From positions 1 through 12,145 of the forward strand of contig JAAYZJ010000122.1 in the NCBI GenBank assembly GCA_012514915.1: a DNA stretch of 12,145 nt. The letters run 5' to 3'. The notes under the pieces are model-generated. The model had not been told where the DNA came from. It made no database searches and was given only the letters and a program-made list of their open reading frames with translations. A program made the translations under genes and the position numbers. Of this stretch, positions 4,848 through 12,145 are shown one piece after another; the first letter of the stretch is position 1; each line of letters opens with the position of its first letter. This stretch comes from Lentisphaerota bacterium. Lineage in GTDB: Bacteria; Verrucomicrobiota; Kiritimatiellia; RFP12; JAAYLN01.

Positions 4848-6749
4848 ATGGCCAAGCAATCAAGCACCAAAAAGACACCGGGCGCCGCCGCCACGCCGAC
4901 GCGCATCCGGATCACCGACACGACGCTGCGCGACGCGCACCAGTCGCTTTGGGCGACGCGCATGCGCATGGACGACATCCTGCCGGTCATCGATTTGATC
5001 GACCGCGCGGGGTACTACTCCCTGGAGTGCTGGGGCGGGGCGACCTTCGACGTCTGCCTCCGCTTCCTGCGCGAAAACCCCTGGGAGCGGCTGCGCCAGA
5101 TCAAGGCGCGCTGCAAAACCCCGCTGCAGATGCTGCTCCGCGGGCAGAACATCCTCGGCTACCGCAACTATCCTGATGACGTGCTGGTGCGCTTCATCGA
5201 GCTGGCGGCCTCCAGCGGCATCGACATCTTCCGGGTCTTCGATGCGCTCAACGACACGCGCAACCTGGAGAAGGCCATCCGGACAGTCAAGGCCGTCGGT
5301 GCTCATGCGCAGGGAACGATCAGCTACACCTTCAGCCCCGTGCACACCGTCGAGGCCTACGTCAAGCTGGCGCAGGAGATGGAGGCGCTCGGCGCCGACT
5401 CGATCTGCATCAAGGACATGGCCGGCATCCTGACCCCGGCCGCCGCCGAGGAACTCACCACGGCACTGACCGTGGGCGTCAAGATCCCGATCCAGTTGCA
5501 TGGCCACATGACCAGCGGCATGGCGGTGGCGGCCTACCTGGGCGCGGTTCGCTCCGGTGCCGGCGCCGTCGACTGCGCCGTGGCCTCGATGTCGGGCTGC
5601 GCCTCGCAGCCGCCGGTCGAGACGCTCCACGCCGTCCTCTCGGCGGCGGGCTACGAAACCGGGCTCGACACCGAGGTGATTCATGAGATCAACCAGTACT
5701 TCCGCAAGCTGAAGCCGCAGCGCGAGCCCAACCACGGGGCGGTCGATTTCGTCGACGTCAACGTGCTGGAGCACCACATCCCCGGCGGCATGATCTCGAA
5801 CCTCCGCTCGCAATTGCAGCAGCAGGGGGCGCTGGACCGGCTCGACGAGGTGCTCAAGGAGCTTCCCCGCGTGCGTGCGGACATGGGCTATCCGCCCCTC
5901 GTCACCCCGACCAGCCAGATCGTCGGCATCCAGGCGGTGCTCAACGTCATCAGCGGCGAGCGCTACAGCATGGTGCCCCAGGAGACGCGCGACTACGTCA
6001 AGGGGCTCTATGGACGGGCTCCCGCACCGATCGATGCCGCCATCGCGAAGAAGATCCTCGGCGACGAGCAGCCGGTCACCTGCCGTCCCGCCGACCTGCT
6101 CAAGCCCGGCCTGACGGCGGCGGCCAGCCAGCTCGATGCGAGCCTCGTGCAGGCCGAGGAGGACATCGTCTCCTACTGCATCTTCCCCGAAGTCGCGCTG
6201 GGCTACTTCAAGTGGCGTGCGCTTCCCGAGGATCAGCGCCCGCTTTCCCCGGCCGAACAGGAGCAGCAGGCCGCCGCGAAACCGCCGGCGTCCGCGGCCG
6301 ACGCGGTGAGCCCCGCCGCCCCCGAGCCGGCCGACGCGGCGGCGCGCAACTACGCGGCCATCGGACGGACGCTGAGCCAGCTCTTCCGCCAGCTCGGCGG
6401 GGTGCCGGCCGTTGCCGGCGATGCCCACGCCGACGATCGACCCGTGCCGGCCGACCCCGCCCCCGCGGCGCCGGCCGCGCAGCCAGCCGTTACCGCAACG
6501 GTGCCCGCGGGCGAGACGATCAACGCGCCGCTCAACGGCACCTTCTACCGGACGGCCGCGCCCGACAAGCCGAATTTCGCCGAGGAGGGCACCGTCTGCC
6601 AGGCCGGCGCGGCGGTCTGCGTCGTCGAGGCGATGAAATTGTTCAACGAGATCAAGGCCCCCAAGGCCTGCACGATCGTCAAGTTTCTCGTCGTGCACGG
6701 CGCTGCGGTCGCCAAGGGGCAGCCGCTGGCGGTCATCGCCCCGGTGTGA
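4848..6749 (+). CDS. oadA: Oxaloacetate/pyruvate carboxyltransferase (OadA/PycB/5S type) fused to an AccB-like biotin carrier domain
   Basis: The 633-residue product starts at ATG 4848; an in-frame TTG at 4839 is possible but badly spaced for a ribosome site. Residues about 19-310 form the HMGL-like barrel that exchanges CO2 between carboxybiotin and pyruvate/oxaloacetate. DTTLRDAHQS holds metal ligand D29, CIKDMAG holds K189 (carbamylated in homologues) and LHGH holds H218 and H220. SLECWGGATFD and ASMSGCASQPP are also present. The PYC_OADA region follows, with VTPTSQIVG at 352-360, where T353 appears to match the catalytic Thr. An Ala/Pro-rich linker covers about 460-557. Residues 558-633 are a biotinyl domain with EAMK, biotin site K597, 36 residues from the end. 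Its GTFYRTAAPDKPNFAEEG stretch is the AccB thumb, not usual for OadA. It could be the alpha subunit of a decarboxylase, PycB of pyruvate carboxylase, or a transcarboxylase with AccDA. No beta/gamma membrane subunits or biotin carboxylase are nearby. Confidence 0.92.
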   Translation: MAKQSSTKKTPGAAATPTRIRITDTTLRDAHQSLWATRMRMDDILPVIDLIDRAGYYSLECWGGATFDVCLRFLRENPWERLRQIKARCKTPLQMLLRGQNILGYRNYPDDVLVRFIELAASSGIDIFRVFDALNDTRNLEKAIRTVKAVGAHAQGTISYTFSPVHTVEAYVKLAQEMEALGADSICIKDMAGILTPAAAEELTTALTVGVKIPIQLHGHMTSGMAVAAYLGAVRSGAGAVDCAVASMSGCASQPPVETLHAVLSAAGYETGLDTEVIHEINQYFRKLKPQREPNHGAVDFVDVNVLEHHIPGGMISNLRSQLQQQGALDRLDEVLKELPRVRADMGYPPLVTPTSQIVGIQAVLNVISGERYSMVPQETRDYVKGLYGRAPAPIDAAIAKKILGDEQPVTCRPADLLKPGLTAAASQLDASLVQAEEDIVSYCIFPEVALGYFKWRALPEDQRPLSPAEQEQQAAAKPPASAADAVSPAAPEPADAAARNYAAIGRTLSQLFRQLGGVPAVAGDAHADDRPVPADPAPAAPAAQPAVTATVPAGETINAPLNGTFYRTAAPDKPNFAEEGTVCQAGAAVCVVEAMKLFNEIKAPKACTIVKFLVVHGAAVAKGQPLAVIAPV

Positions 6750-6780
6750 GAGACGGCGGCCGCCAAGGGCCTGTGCCATC

Positions 6781-7263
6781 ATGGAACGGCTGGAACAGCT
6801 TGTGCAGCAACTCGCGCGGACGGGGCAGAGCCTCGCCTGCGCCGAGTCCTGCACGGGCGGCTTGATCGGGGCGCGACTGACGGCCGTGCCGGGCGTTTCG
6901 TCCGTGTTCCGGGGCGGGGTCATCGCCTACGCCAACAGCGCCAAAACATCCCTGCTGGGCGTCGGTGAACAGTTGATCGAGTCCGAGGGCGCGGTGAGCG
7001 CCGCCTGCGCCGCCGCGATGGCCGAGGGGGTGCGCGAACGGCTGCGGACCGATTGGAGCGTGGCCACGACGGGCATCGCGGGCCCGGGCGGCGCCACGCC
7101 GTCCAAACCCGTGGGGCTGGTCTACATCGCCGTGGCCGGCCCCGCGGAAACCATTGTGGACCGCAATTGCTTCGCCGGCGACCGGCAGGCCATCCGCGAG
7201 CAGGCCGTCGCGCGCGCCTTGGAATTGCTGCACGACCAGGCGTGCGCCTCGGTGACGGGCTGA
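6781..7263 (+). CDS. pncC: Nicotinamide-nucleotide amidase (CinA C-terminal domain family, PncC)
   Basis: The 160-residue protein consists only of the CinA C-terminal domain, which deamidates nicotinamide mononucleotide to nicotinate mononucleotide in NAD recycling. The family signature is clear: AESCTGG at 21-27 with the nucleophile S23, GGVIAYANSAKTSLLGV with Y50 and K55 at conserved positions, GAVSAACAAAMAEGVR, and TTGIAGPGGATPSKPVGLVY. The length is typical for the stand-alone enzyme; the N-terminal MoCF-like domain of full CinA is absent. AAGGG (6765-6769) precedes the ATG at slightly long spacing. It begins 31 bp after the carboxyltransferase stop codon and may be in the same transcript, although no metabolic link is obvious. 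Cytosolic: there is no signal peptide. Confidence 0.93.
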   Translation: MERLEQLVQQLARTGQSLACAESCTGGLIGARLTAVPGVSSVFRGGVIAYANSAKTSLLGVGEQLIESEGAVSAACAAAMAEGVRERLRTDWSVATTGIAGPGGATPSKPVGLVYIAVAGPAETIVDRNCFAGDRQAIREQAVARALELLHDQACASVTG

Positions 7264-7361
7264 ACGCGGCGGATCCCGCGGTTCGCTGGCGACGGGGGAT
7301 CACTTCAGCGACGCCGACGACTACACATTCTGCGGTCCGTGAGAACGGAACAACAACCTCT

Positions 7362-9107
7362 ATGCAAGCGTGCGCAATGGATTCTGAAGCCGACCGGGCG
7401 ACGACTCGGTCACGGGAGCGCCAGTCGGCGGCCGTCACCTTGTCCGACATGGAGATCTTCATCTTCCCCGAGCTGATGTACAGCCTGGTGCTGGCGAACA
7501 TCATGTCGCCGCGCATCTGGCGCTGGCGCGACGATCCGTGGTTCAAGGGAATCCACCGGATGCCGCCCCACCGCCGCCTGCAGCGGGTCCGGCAGTACAT
7601 CATGGACCACTACGTCTTCAACCTCGATCTGGAGACCTGGGGACTGACCAGCCAGCAGCGGGAGCTGGACCGCTTTTCCGCCTGGCTCGATCCCGGGGTG
7701 ATCAAGGCTTCCAACGCCCTCTTCGGCTACGAGGGCGACCGCTACTATTTCGACATCGACATCCGCACCCATTTCGGACTCGACAAGTACCATGCCGACG
7801 TGATCCCCTACTGGAAGACGGAGACGGTCGAGGCGATGGATGCCTTCCGGTTCCGGCCGGGCTACGAGACGGGCGCCGGCGAATGCGTCTCGCTGGCCGC
7901 GCTCTATGCCGCCGCGCTCTACATCGTGGCGGAGATTCCGCTCGAGCAGATCTACCTGATCGCGACCCCGCTCCACTCGCAGAACTTCATCGACCTCGCC
8001 GACGGCATCCTGATCAACAACCGGCGGCTGGTCACCAAGACAATGTGGTTCAATGGCACGCAGATCTCCGCTCAGGCGCGCCGGGCGCTCGAGAACGAGC
8101 GCGTCACGATCGTGACGCATGCCACGGGGTGGATCCACACCCTCTACCGGCGCGCGACCATCGCCCCCGCCGCCTACGCGCGGTTTTCCGAACGGCTGCA
8201 CGCGTTTCTCCAGACCCCGATCACGGCCGAGATTCTGGGCAACTTCCTGCGGCAGAGCGACCGCTGCCGCGCGTGCTTCGTGCTCCGGCACCGCCGGCAT
8301 GGCGTCGACCGCTATCTGCCGCTCGATGTCGCGTTCGCCTACGAGCAGGACTGCAAGTGGAAGGTGACGGACAACACGCGTGCCAAGCTGCTGGATCTGA
8401 TTCCCGATGAAGCCTACGACCGCTCCTGCAAGTGCCAGAAGATCGTCCTCGACGATGTCGAAGCGTATCTGCGGGAGCACCCCGTGGCGGTCGACCGGCC
8501 GGACGAACTCGGTGCCGTGAAACGGCGCATCGGCAGCCTCTGCATGCGGGCCGAGGAGATGCTGCGGGAACTGGTGCGCTTCTGCCGGACGGAACCCCGG
8601 CTGCCCGCCGCCGACGGCGTCGTGTTTGCCGCCGATCAGGCACCGCTGGATCTTGCGCCTGGCCTGGCGCGCGAGGCGGTCATTGGCCGTCTGGAAAAGC
8701 TGCGCGGCAGTAACATCACAGCCGATCTGGCATTCCACGCCTGGCGCGATCTGTCGCGCACGGACAACCGTCCGTTCATCCAGGCGGCGCTGGAGCGCAA
8801 TCCCGTCTGCATCGGCGGCGCCGCCGCCGAGTCGCTCGAGGCCCTCGCGGCCCGGCTGGCCACCTGGCCCGGAGCGTCGATCTACGACGAGCCGGAGCGG
8901 CTGGCCCAGCCCGACGAGGTGTGGAACTTCCAGCGCGGCGATGGGTTCGAGAAGGCCTTGCTGCTGGCCAATGTGGCGCGGGCGCGGGGCGAGGGGACGA
9001 TGACGCTCACGCTGGACGGGGGGCAGGCCATTCTGGACGGTGCTGCGGGGGCGCTCGCCCGGTTCGCCTCCGCCAAGACGCCGGCGGAGACCGTGTGGAG
9101 CCTCTAG
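7362..9107 (+). CDS. Large protein of unknown function with possible transglutaminase-like Cys/His core
   Basis: I do not recognise this 581-residue protein. The start is uncertain. ATG 7362 has a weak GGA upstream, while ATG 7449 begins MEIFIFPELMYSLVLANIM and would give 552 residues; codon use before 7449 is less GC-biased. Numbering from 7362, GAGECVSLAALYAAAL places C175 at a helix start. PLHSQNFIDLADGILINN follows, with H205, D211, D214 and N219/N220. This spacing is reminiscent of the transglutaminase/papain-like fold (Cys, His, Asp/Asn), but it is not a confident match. Further on, C302-x2-C305, C331 and C356-x-C358 form a cluster that could bind a metal. The C-terminal third is rich in Ala and charged residues. 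There is no signal peptide and no clear membrane segment. It sits 98 bp after pncC. Confidence 0.8.
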   Translation: MQACAMDSEADRATTRSRERQSAAVTLSDMEIFIFPELMYSLVLANIMSPRIWRWRDDPWFKGIHRMPPHRRLQRVRQYIMDHYVFNLDLETWGLTSQQRELDRFSAWLDPGVIKASNALFGYEGDRYYFDIDIRTHFGLDKYHADVIPYWKTETVEAMDAFRFRPGYETGAGECVSLAALYAAALYIVAEIPLEQIYLIATPLHSQNFIDLADGILINNRRLVTKTMWFNGTQISAQARRALENERVTIVTHATGWIHTLYRRATIAPAAYARFSERLHAFLQTPITAEILGNFLRQSDRCRACFVLRHRRHGVDRYLPLDVAFAYEQDCKWKVTDNTRAKLLDLIPDEAYDRSCKCQKIVLDDVEAYLREHPVAVDRPDELGAVKRRIGSLCMRAEEMLRELVRFCRTEPRLPAADGVVFAADQAPLDLAPGLAREAVIGRLEKLRGSNITADLAFHAWRDLSRTDNRPFIQAALERNPVCIGGAAAESLEALAARLATWPGASIYDEPERLAQPDEVWNFQRGDGFEKALLLANVARARGEGTMTLTLDGGQAILDGAAGALARFASAKTPAETVWSL

Positions 9108-9223
9108 CGGAACTTTTTTGTACGCGTCCTGGCCCCGATGGTGTACATTAGACCCTTCTTTTCAGCAGGCGTGGCCGTGAAGGGTTCCGTGGTCGGCGCC
9201 GGCTGTCGTGAAAGGCGCATGCG
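9108..9223 (+). promoter_or_regulatory. 116-bp gap with possible promoter for the hydrolase operon
   Basis: A T6 run lies at 9114-9119 just after the upstream stop codon; I could not find a proper stem before it, so a terminator is not supported. TTGTAC (9118-9123) and TACATT (9144-9149) are promoter-like hexamers, but the 20-bp spacing is too long for a good sigma-70 promoter. AAAGG at 9211-9215 serves as the ribosome site for the ATG at 9224. Confidence 0.25.
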
Positions 9224-11047
9224 ATGGTATCGACTCCCAAGGTTTGGCACAGCGGCAAGGGCTGGATGCACCGCGAACGGTTGCTTCGCGAGGCCGGCGC
9301 CTGGTCGGCACAACGGGTTCCTCCGCTCTCACAGGCCGCCTGGGAACGGCGGCGCGGCGAGCTGCAGGGCTGGCTGGTCGACCGCCTGCACCTGGGGGAC
9401 GATCCGACGCCCCCCGAGCTGCGCGTCCACCGCTCGATTCCCCGCAAGGGTTACCGCATCGATTTGATCTCCTATGCCTCGGGCTCGCCCGACATCCGCG
9501 TCACGGCGGCTCTGTATGTGCCCGATGGGCCGGGGCCCTTTCCCGCCGTCCTCAATCTCCACGGCCATTGGCCGCAGGGCAAGCTGGCCGCCCGTGTCCA
9601 GGAACGGGGGCATCTCCTGGCGCAGAACGGTTTTGTTGTGCTCTCACCCGATGCCCCCGGCGCCGGCGAGCGGAGCCAGGGCGAGGGGATTTTCCGCTAT
9701 CATGGCGGCGCGGCCGGCGCGGGTCTCTACCTGATCGGCGATTCCCTGACCGGCTGGCAAGTGCGCGACAACCGCCGTGCGATCGATGTGCTCACCGGGC
9801 TGCCGGTGGTCGATGCCGCCCGCATCGGCGTGACGGGCGCGTCGGGGGGCGGCAACCAGACCATGTGGATCTCCGCCTGCGACGCGCGGGTCAAGGTCTG
9901 CGTGCCGGTCGTCTCGGTCGGCACGTTCGACGCTTATGTCACGGCCCGCAACTGCATCTGCGAGACGCTGCCCGGCGGCCTGACGGCGATGGAGGAGTGG
10001 GAACTGATCGGCCTGATGGCGCCGCGTCCGGTGCTGGTGATGAACGCCTACAAGGATTCGTCGCCGGCCTTCGGGCCGGAACCCGTGACCCGCACCGCGC
10101 ATGCCCTGCGCGATCTGTACCGGCTCTGGCAGGCCGAGGAGCGGTTCGACGCCCGCATTTTCAACACGCCGCACGGCTACTGGCCCGAGATGCACGCGGC
10201 CATGCTTGGCTGGATGAGCTACTGGCTCAAGGATGAAGGTCCGGGATTCGCCCGCGCCCTGCCGGTGATCCATCCCGAGGATGAGGCCGCGATGCGGTGC
10301 TTCGTCCCCGGCACCTGGCCGGTGGCGACGCAGTCGTACGCCGCCAACAAGGAGGCCCTCCGTGCCGCCTTGCCGCCGCCGGCCCACCGGGAGGATGCCG
10401 TCATGCGGCGTGAACTCGCGCAAGGCACGGGCTTCCTGCCCGTTGCGGACGAGCCGGTCTGCGATGAAGGGCCGGCACAGGACGGCGTGGCCCGGGCCGT
10501 GCTCCACGCGCCGCGGGAGATGGTGCTGCCGCTCCTGGTGCGGGAGACCCCGGGGACGGCCGGCACGATCGATCTGATCGTGGGCGCCGCAGGCAAGGAT
10601 GGGGCCTTTGCCGCATCACGCTTCCAGACAGCCGCGGCGGCGGTGACCATCGACCTGCCCGGCGTAGGCGAATGCGCCTGGGAACCCGCCGAGCCGGTGG
10701 TCGGCGGCGCCGCGCTGCACGACACGGCCCGCGCCTGCCTCTGGCTGGGTTACACGCTCGCCGGCGAGTGGGCCGGGGATGTCGCGGCGCTCGTCCGCTG
10801 GGCGCGCGCGCGCTTCCCGGGACGGACGCTGAAACTCGTCGCCGACCGCGAGGCGGCGCTGGCCGTGCTGCTGGCCGCCGCGCTCGACGAGGTCGTGCGC
10901 GCCTGCCCGCGCGAGCTCGACGGACTGCCGGCCAGTCTGGTCGAGTGCTACCAGGCTACCGAGTGCCCGATGACCATGATGGTCCCCGGACTGCTGACGT
11001 GGGGCGATCTGCCGGAATTGCACCGGCTGGCGACGGATTCCCCCTGA
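9224..11047 (+). CDS. Two-domain alpha/beta hydrolase (acetylxylan-esterase/Abhydrolase_7-like)
   Basis: The 607-residue product has AAAGG 8 nt before its ATG. The first half (about 60-345) is an alpha/beta hydrolase. It has a VLNLHGHWPQGK oxyanion-region motif, SPDAPGAGERSQGE, the nucleophile elbow GASGGG with S207, NAYKDSS with D278 and FNTPHGYWPEMH with H317, so the triad is complete. The style resembles carbohydrate-esterase-like and Abhydrolase_7 proteins common in PVC bacteria; the substrate cannot be told. The second half (about 370-607) reads like a second, decayed hydrolase fold. It contains TIDLPGVGECAWEP, an analogue of the first-half SPDAPGAGER segment, but no G-x-S-x-G elbow. There is no signal peptide, so a cytosolic location is likely. 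The stop codon overlaps the next start (TGATG). Confidence 0.85.
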   Translation: MVSTPKVWHSGKGWMHRERLLREAGAWSAQRVPPLSQAAWERRRGELQGWLVDRLHLGDDPTPPELRVHRSIPRKGYRIDLISYASGSPDIRVTAALYVPDGPGPFPAVLNLHGHWPQGKLAARVQERGHLLAQNGFVVLSPDAPGAGERSQGEGIFRYHGGAAGAGLYLIGDSLTGWQVRDNRRAIDVLTGLPVVDAARIGVTGASGGGNQTMWISACDARVKVCVPVVSVGTFDAYVTARNCICETLPGGLTAMEEWELIGLMAPRPVLVMNAYKDSSPAFGPEPVTRTAHALRDLYRLWQAEERFDARIFNTPHGYWPEMHAAMLGWMSYWLKDEGPGFARALPVIHPEDEAAMRCFVPGTWPVATQSYAANKEALRAALPPPAHREDAVMRRELAQGTGFLPVADEPVCDEGPAQDGVARAVLHAPREMVLPLLVRETPGTAGTIDLIVGAAGKDGAFAASRFQTAAAAVTIDLPGVGECAWEPAEPVVGGAALHDTARACLWLGYTLAGEWAGDVAALVRWARARFPGRTLKLVADREAALAVLLAAALDEVVRACPRELDGLPASLVECYQATECPMTMMVPGLLTWGDLPELHRLATDSP

Positions 11048-12145
11048 TGGTTGCCTTCGCTCCAGCCGACCCCCGGTATGCCGCCGCCCTGAAGATCGTG
11101 ACGCGCCTTCACGAGGCGGGATACCAGGCCCTGCTGGCCGGCGGGTGTGTCCGCGATGCCCTCCTGGGGCGTTCGATCAAGGACATCGATATTGCGACAT
11201 CGGCCCGTCCCGACGTCGTCGAGGCGTTGTTTGCCGGGGCCACCTACGCTGTCGGCCGCGCGTTCGGTGTCGTGGTCGTCCTGCAGGACGGCATCAACTT
11301 CGAGGTGGCCACCTTCCGCGCCGACGGCGAGTACCGCGATGGCCGGCACCCCGAGTCGGTCCGCTACGCCGATGCCGACGCCGACGCCCAGCGGCGCGAT
11401 TTCACGGTCAACGGGATGTTCTACGATCCGCTGGCTCGGTGTCTGCTCGACTTTGTGGGGGGACGCCGGGATCTCGAGGCGCGGTGCATCCGCGCGATCG
11501 GCGATCCGCAGGCGCGGTTCGCCGAAGACAGCCTGCGCCTGCTTCGCGCCGTCCGCTTTGCGGCAGTGCTCGGCTTCAGCCTCGACGAGCGTACGGCGCT
11601 GGCTATCCGCACGTGTGCCGATGGCCTGCGCCAGGTGAGCGCTGAGCGGATCGGCCAGGAGGTCACCCGGATGCTGGTCGAGTCGCCCCACCCGTCCGTC
11701 GCGATGGAGCTGCTCGACCGCCTCGGCTTGCTGAAACGTATCCTTCCCGAAGTGGCCCGGTTGCGCGGCGTAGCCCAACCGCCCAAATTTCACCCCGAGG
11801 GCGACGTCTGGACGCATACGATGATGATGCTCGACCGGATGCCGCCGGATCGCGGGGCGGCGCTGGCCTACGGTGTGCTGCTGCACGATGTCGGCAAGGC
11901 CGAGACAACCTGCACGAAGCGCGACCGCCACGGGAACGTCGTCATCCGTTCACCCAATCACGCCGCGGTGGGCGCCGCGATCGCGCGCCGCATGCTCATG
12001 CGGTTGAAGATGCCGGTGGCCTTGCAGGAGACCGTCGAGGCCCTGGTGCGGCGGCACATGACCTTCGCGGAACTGGCGAACATGCGCCCGGCGACGCGGC
12101 GCCGCTTCCTGGGCGCCCCGACGTTTCCGCTCGATCTCGAGCTGC
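11047..12145 (+). CDS. cca: CCA tRNA nucleotidyltransferase / poly(A) polymerase family, C-terminus off the right edge
   Basis: The open frame runs 366 codons from ATG 11047 to the window edge without a stop. It belongs to the class II nucleotidyltransferases, which add CCA to tRNA 3' ends. LLAGGCVRDALLGR is followed by KDIDIATSA, carrying the catalytic D46 and D48. RRDFTVNGMFYD and EDSLRLLRAVRFA are the standard later motifs. An HD-type domain follows, with FHPEGDVWTHT and LLHDVGK (H280, D281) as metal-binding positions, as in CCA enzymes that also have phosphohydrolase domains. Bacterial poly(A) polymerase (PcnB) shares the head domain, but the HD domain favours CCA addition. The start overlaps the hydrolase stop by one base, indicating translational coupling. 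The C-terminal part is missing from the window. Confidence 0.92.
   Translation, partial: MVAFAPADPRYAAALKIVTRLHEAGYQALLAGGCVRDALLGRSIKDIDIATSARPDVVEALFAGATYAVGRAFGVVVVLQDGINFEVATFRADGEYRDGRHPESVRYADADADAQRRDFTVNGMFYDPLARCLLDFVGGRRDLEARCIRAIGDPQARFAEDSLRLLRAVRFAAVLGFSLDERTALAIRTCADGLRQVSAERIGQEVTRMLVESPHPSVAMELLDRLGLLKRILPEVARLRGVAQPPKFHPEGDVWTHTMMMLDRMPPDRGAALAYGVLLHDVGKAETTCTKRDRHGNVVIRSPNHAAVGAAIARRMLMRLKMPVALQETVEALVRRHMTFAELANMRPATRRRFLGAPTFPLDLEL

Noticed and set aside
3138..4859. Long minus-strand frame opposite accDA, and similar frames opposite oadA (4860-6923) and the gene at 7362
   Set aside because: These are antisense shadows caused by GC-rich codon bias, with Arg/Gly/Asp/His-rich, low-information translations. 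The plus-strand genes have conserved motifs throughout.
7053..7361. Upstream extension of the unknown protein into pncC
   Set aside because: This part overlaps pncC in another frame and reads as low-complexity. pncC's conserved motifs show which frame is real.
9105..9125. Intrinsic terminator at the T6 run after the unknown gene
   Set aside because: No GC stem could be found directly upstream of the T-run.
9208..10236. Plus-strand frame overlapping the hydrolase in another register
   Set aside because: It is Arg/Ala/Gly-rich with no motif, while the frame from 9224 has a complete catalytic triad.

Overview
This is a GC-rich bacterial chromosomal segment whose codon third positions are mostly G or C. 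The bacterium is probably Gram-negative: it has an LpxC-family protein and secreted surface proteins. A BspA-type (DUF285) repeat protein with a PKD-like leader, a fused AccD-AccA carboxyltransferase and a large cytosolic esterase-like hydrolase together suggest a PVC-superphylum organism (Kiritimatiellota, Verrucomicrobia or Lentisphaerota). That placement is an inference from gene style, not a demonstrated assignment. I see no rRNA, tRNA, CRISPR array, transposase or phage gene.

Layout. (1) 1-873, minus strand: the N-terminal part of a secreted BspA-like repeat protein that runs off the left edge. (2) 874-1156: a divergent intergenic region with two candidate promoters, a perfect 16-bp tandem repeat and a leader hairpin. 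(3) 1157-2591, plus strand: a small exported protein followed by a divergent LpxC-family protein. (4) 2592-3128: 537 bp without a convincing gene, holding a 168-bp MITE-like imperfect palindrome with 26-bp terminal inverted repeats. (5) 3129-7263, plus strand: an AccD-AccA fusion, then an oxaloacetate/pyruvate carboxyltransferase fused to a biotin carrier domain, then a stand-alone CinA-type NMN amidase (PncC). (6) 7362-9107: a large protein of unknown function with a possible transglutaminase-like Cys/His core and a Cys cluster. (7) 9224-11047: a two-domain alpha/beta hydrolase. (8) 11047 to the right edge: a CCA-adding enzyme/poly(A) polymerase family protein, overlapping the hydrolase stop codon by one base.

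The most interesting unit is 3129-6749. An acetyl-CoA-type carboxyltransferase (both subunits in one chain) lies 48 bp upstream of a 5S/OadA-type 2-oxoacid carboxyltransferase. That second protein carries its own biotin domain, which looks like AccB (it has the 'thumb' insertion) rather than OadA. No biotin carboxylase lies in the window. The two proteins together have the parts of a transcarboxylase: CoA-carboxyltransferase, oxoacid carboxyltransferase and biotin carrier. They could therefore move CO2 from oxaloacetate to acetyl-CoA, making malonyl-CoA without ATP. This is a hypothesis from domain content and adjacency. The second most interesting item is the LpxC-family protein. It keeps most of the fold and several catalytic positions but has lost or shifted others, so it may be a pseudoenzyme or have a new role.
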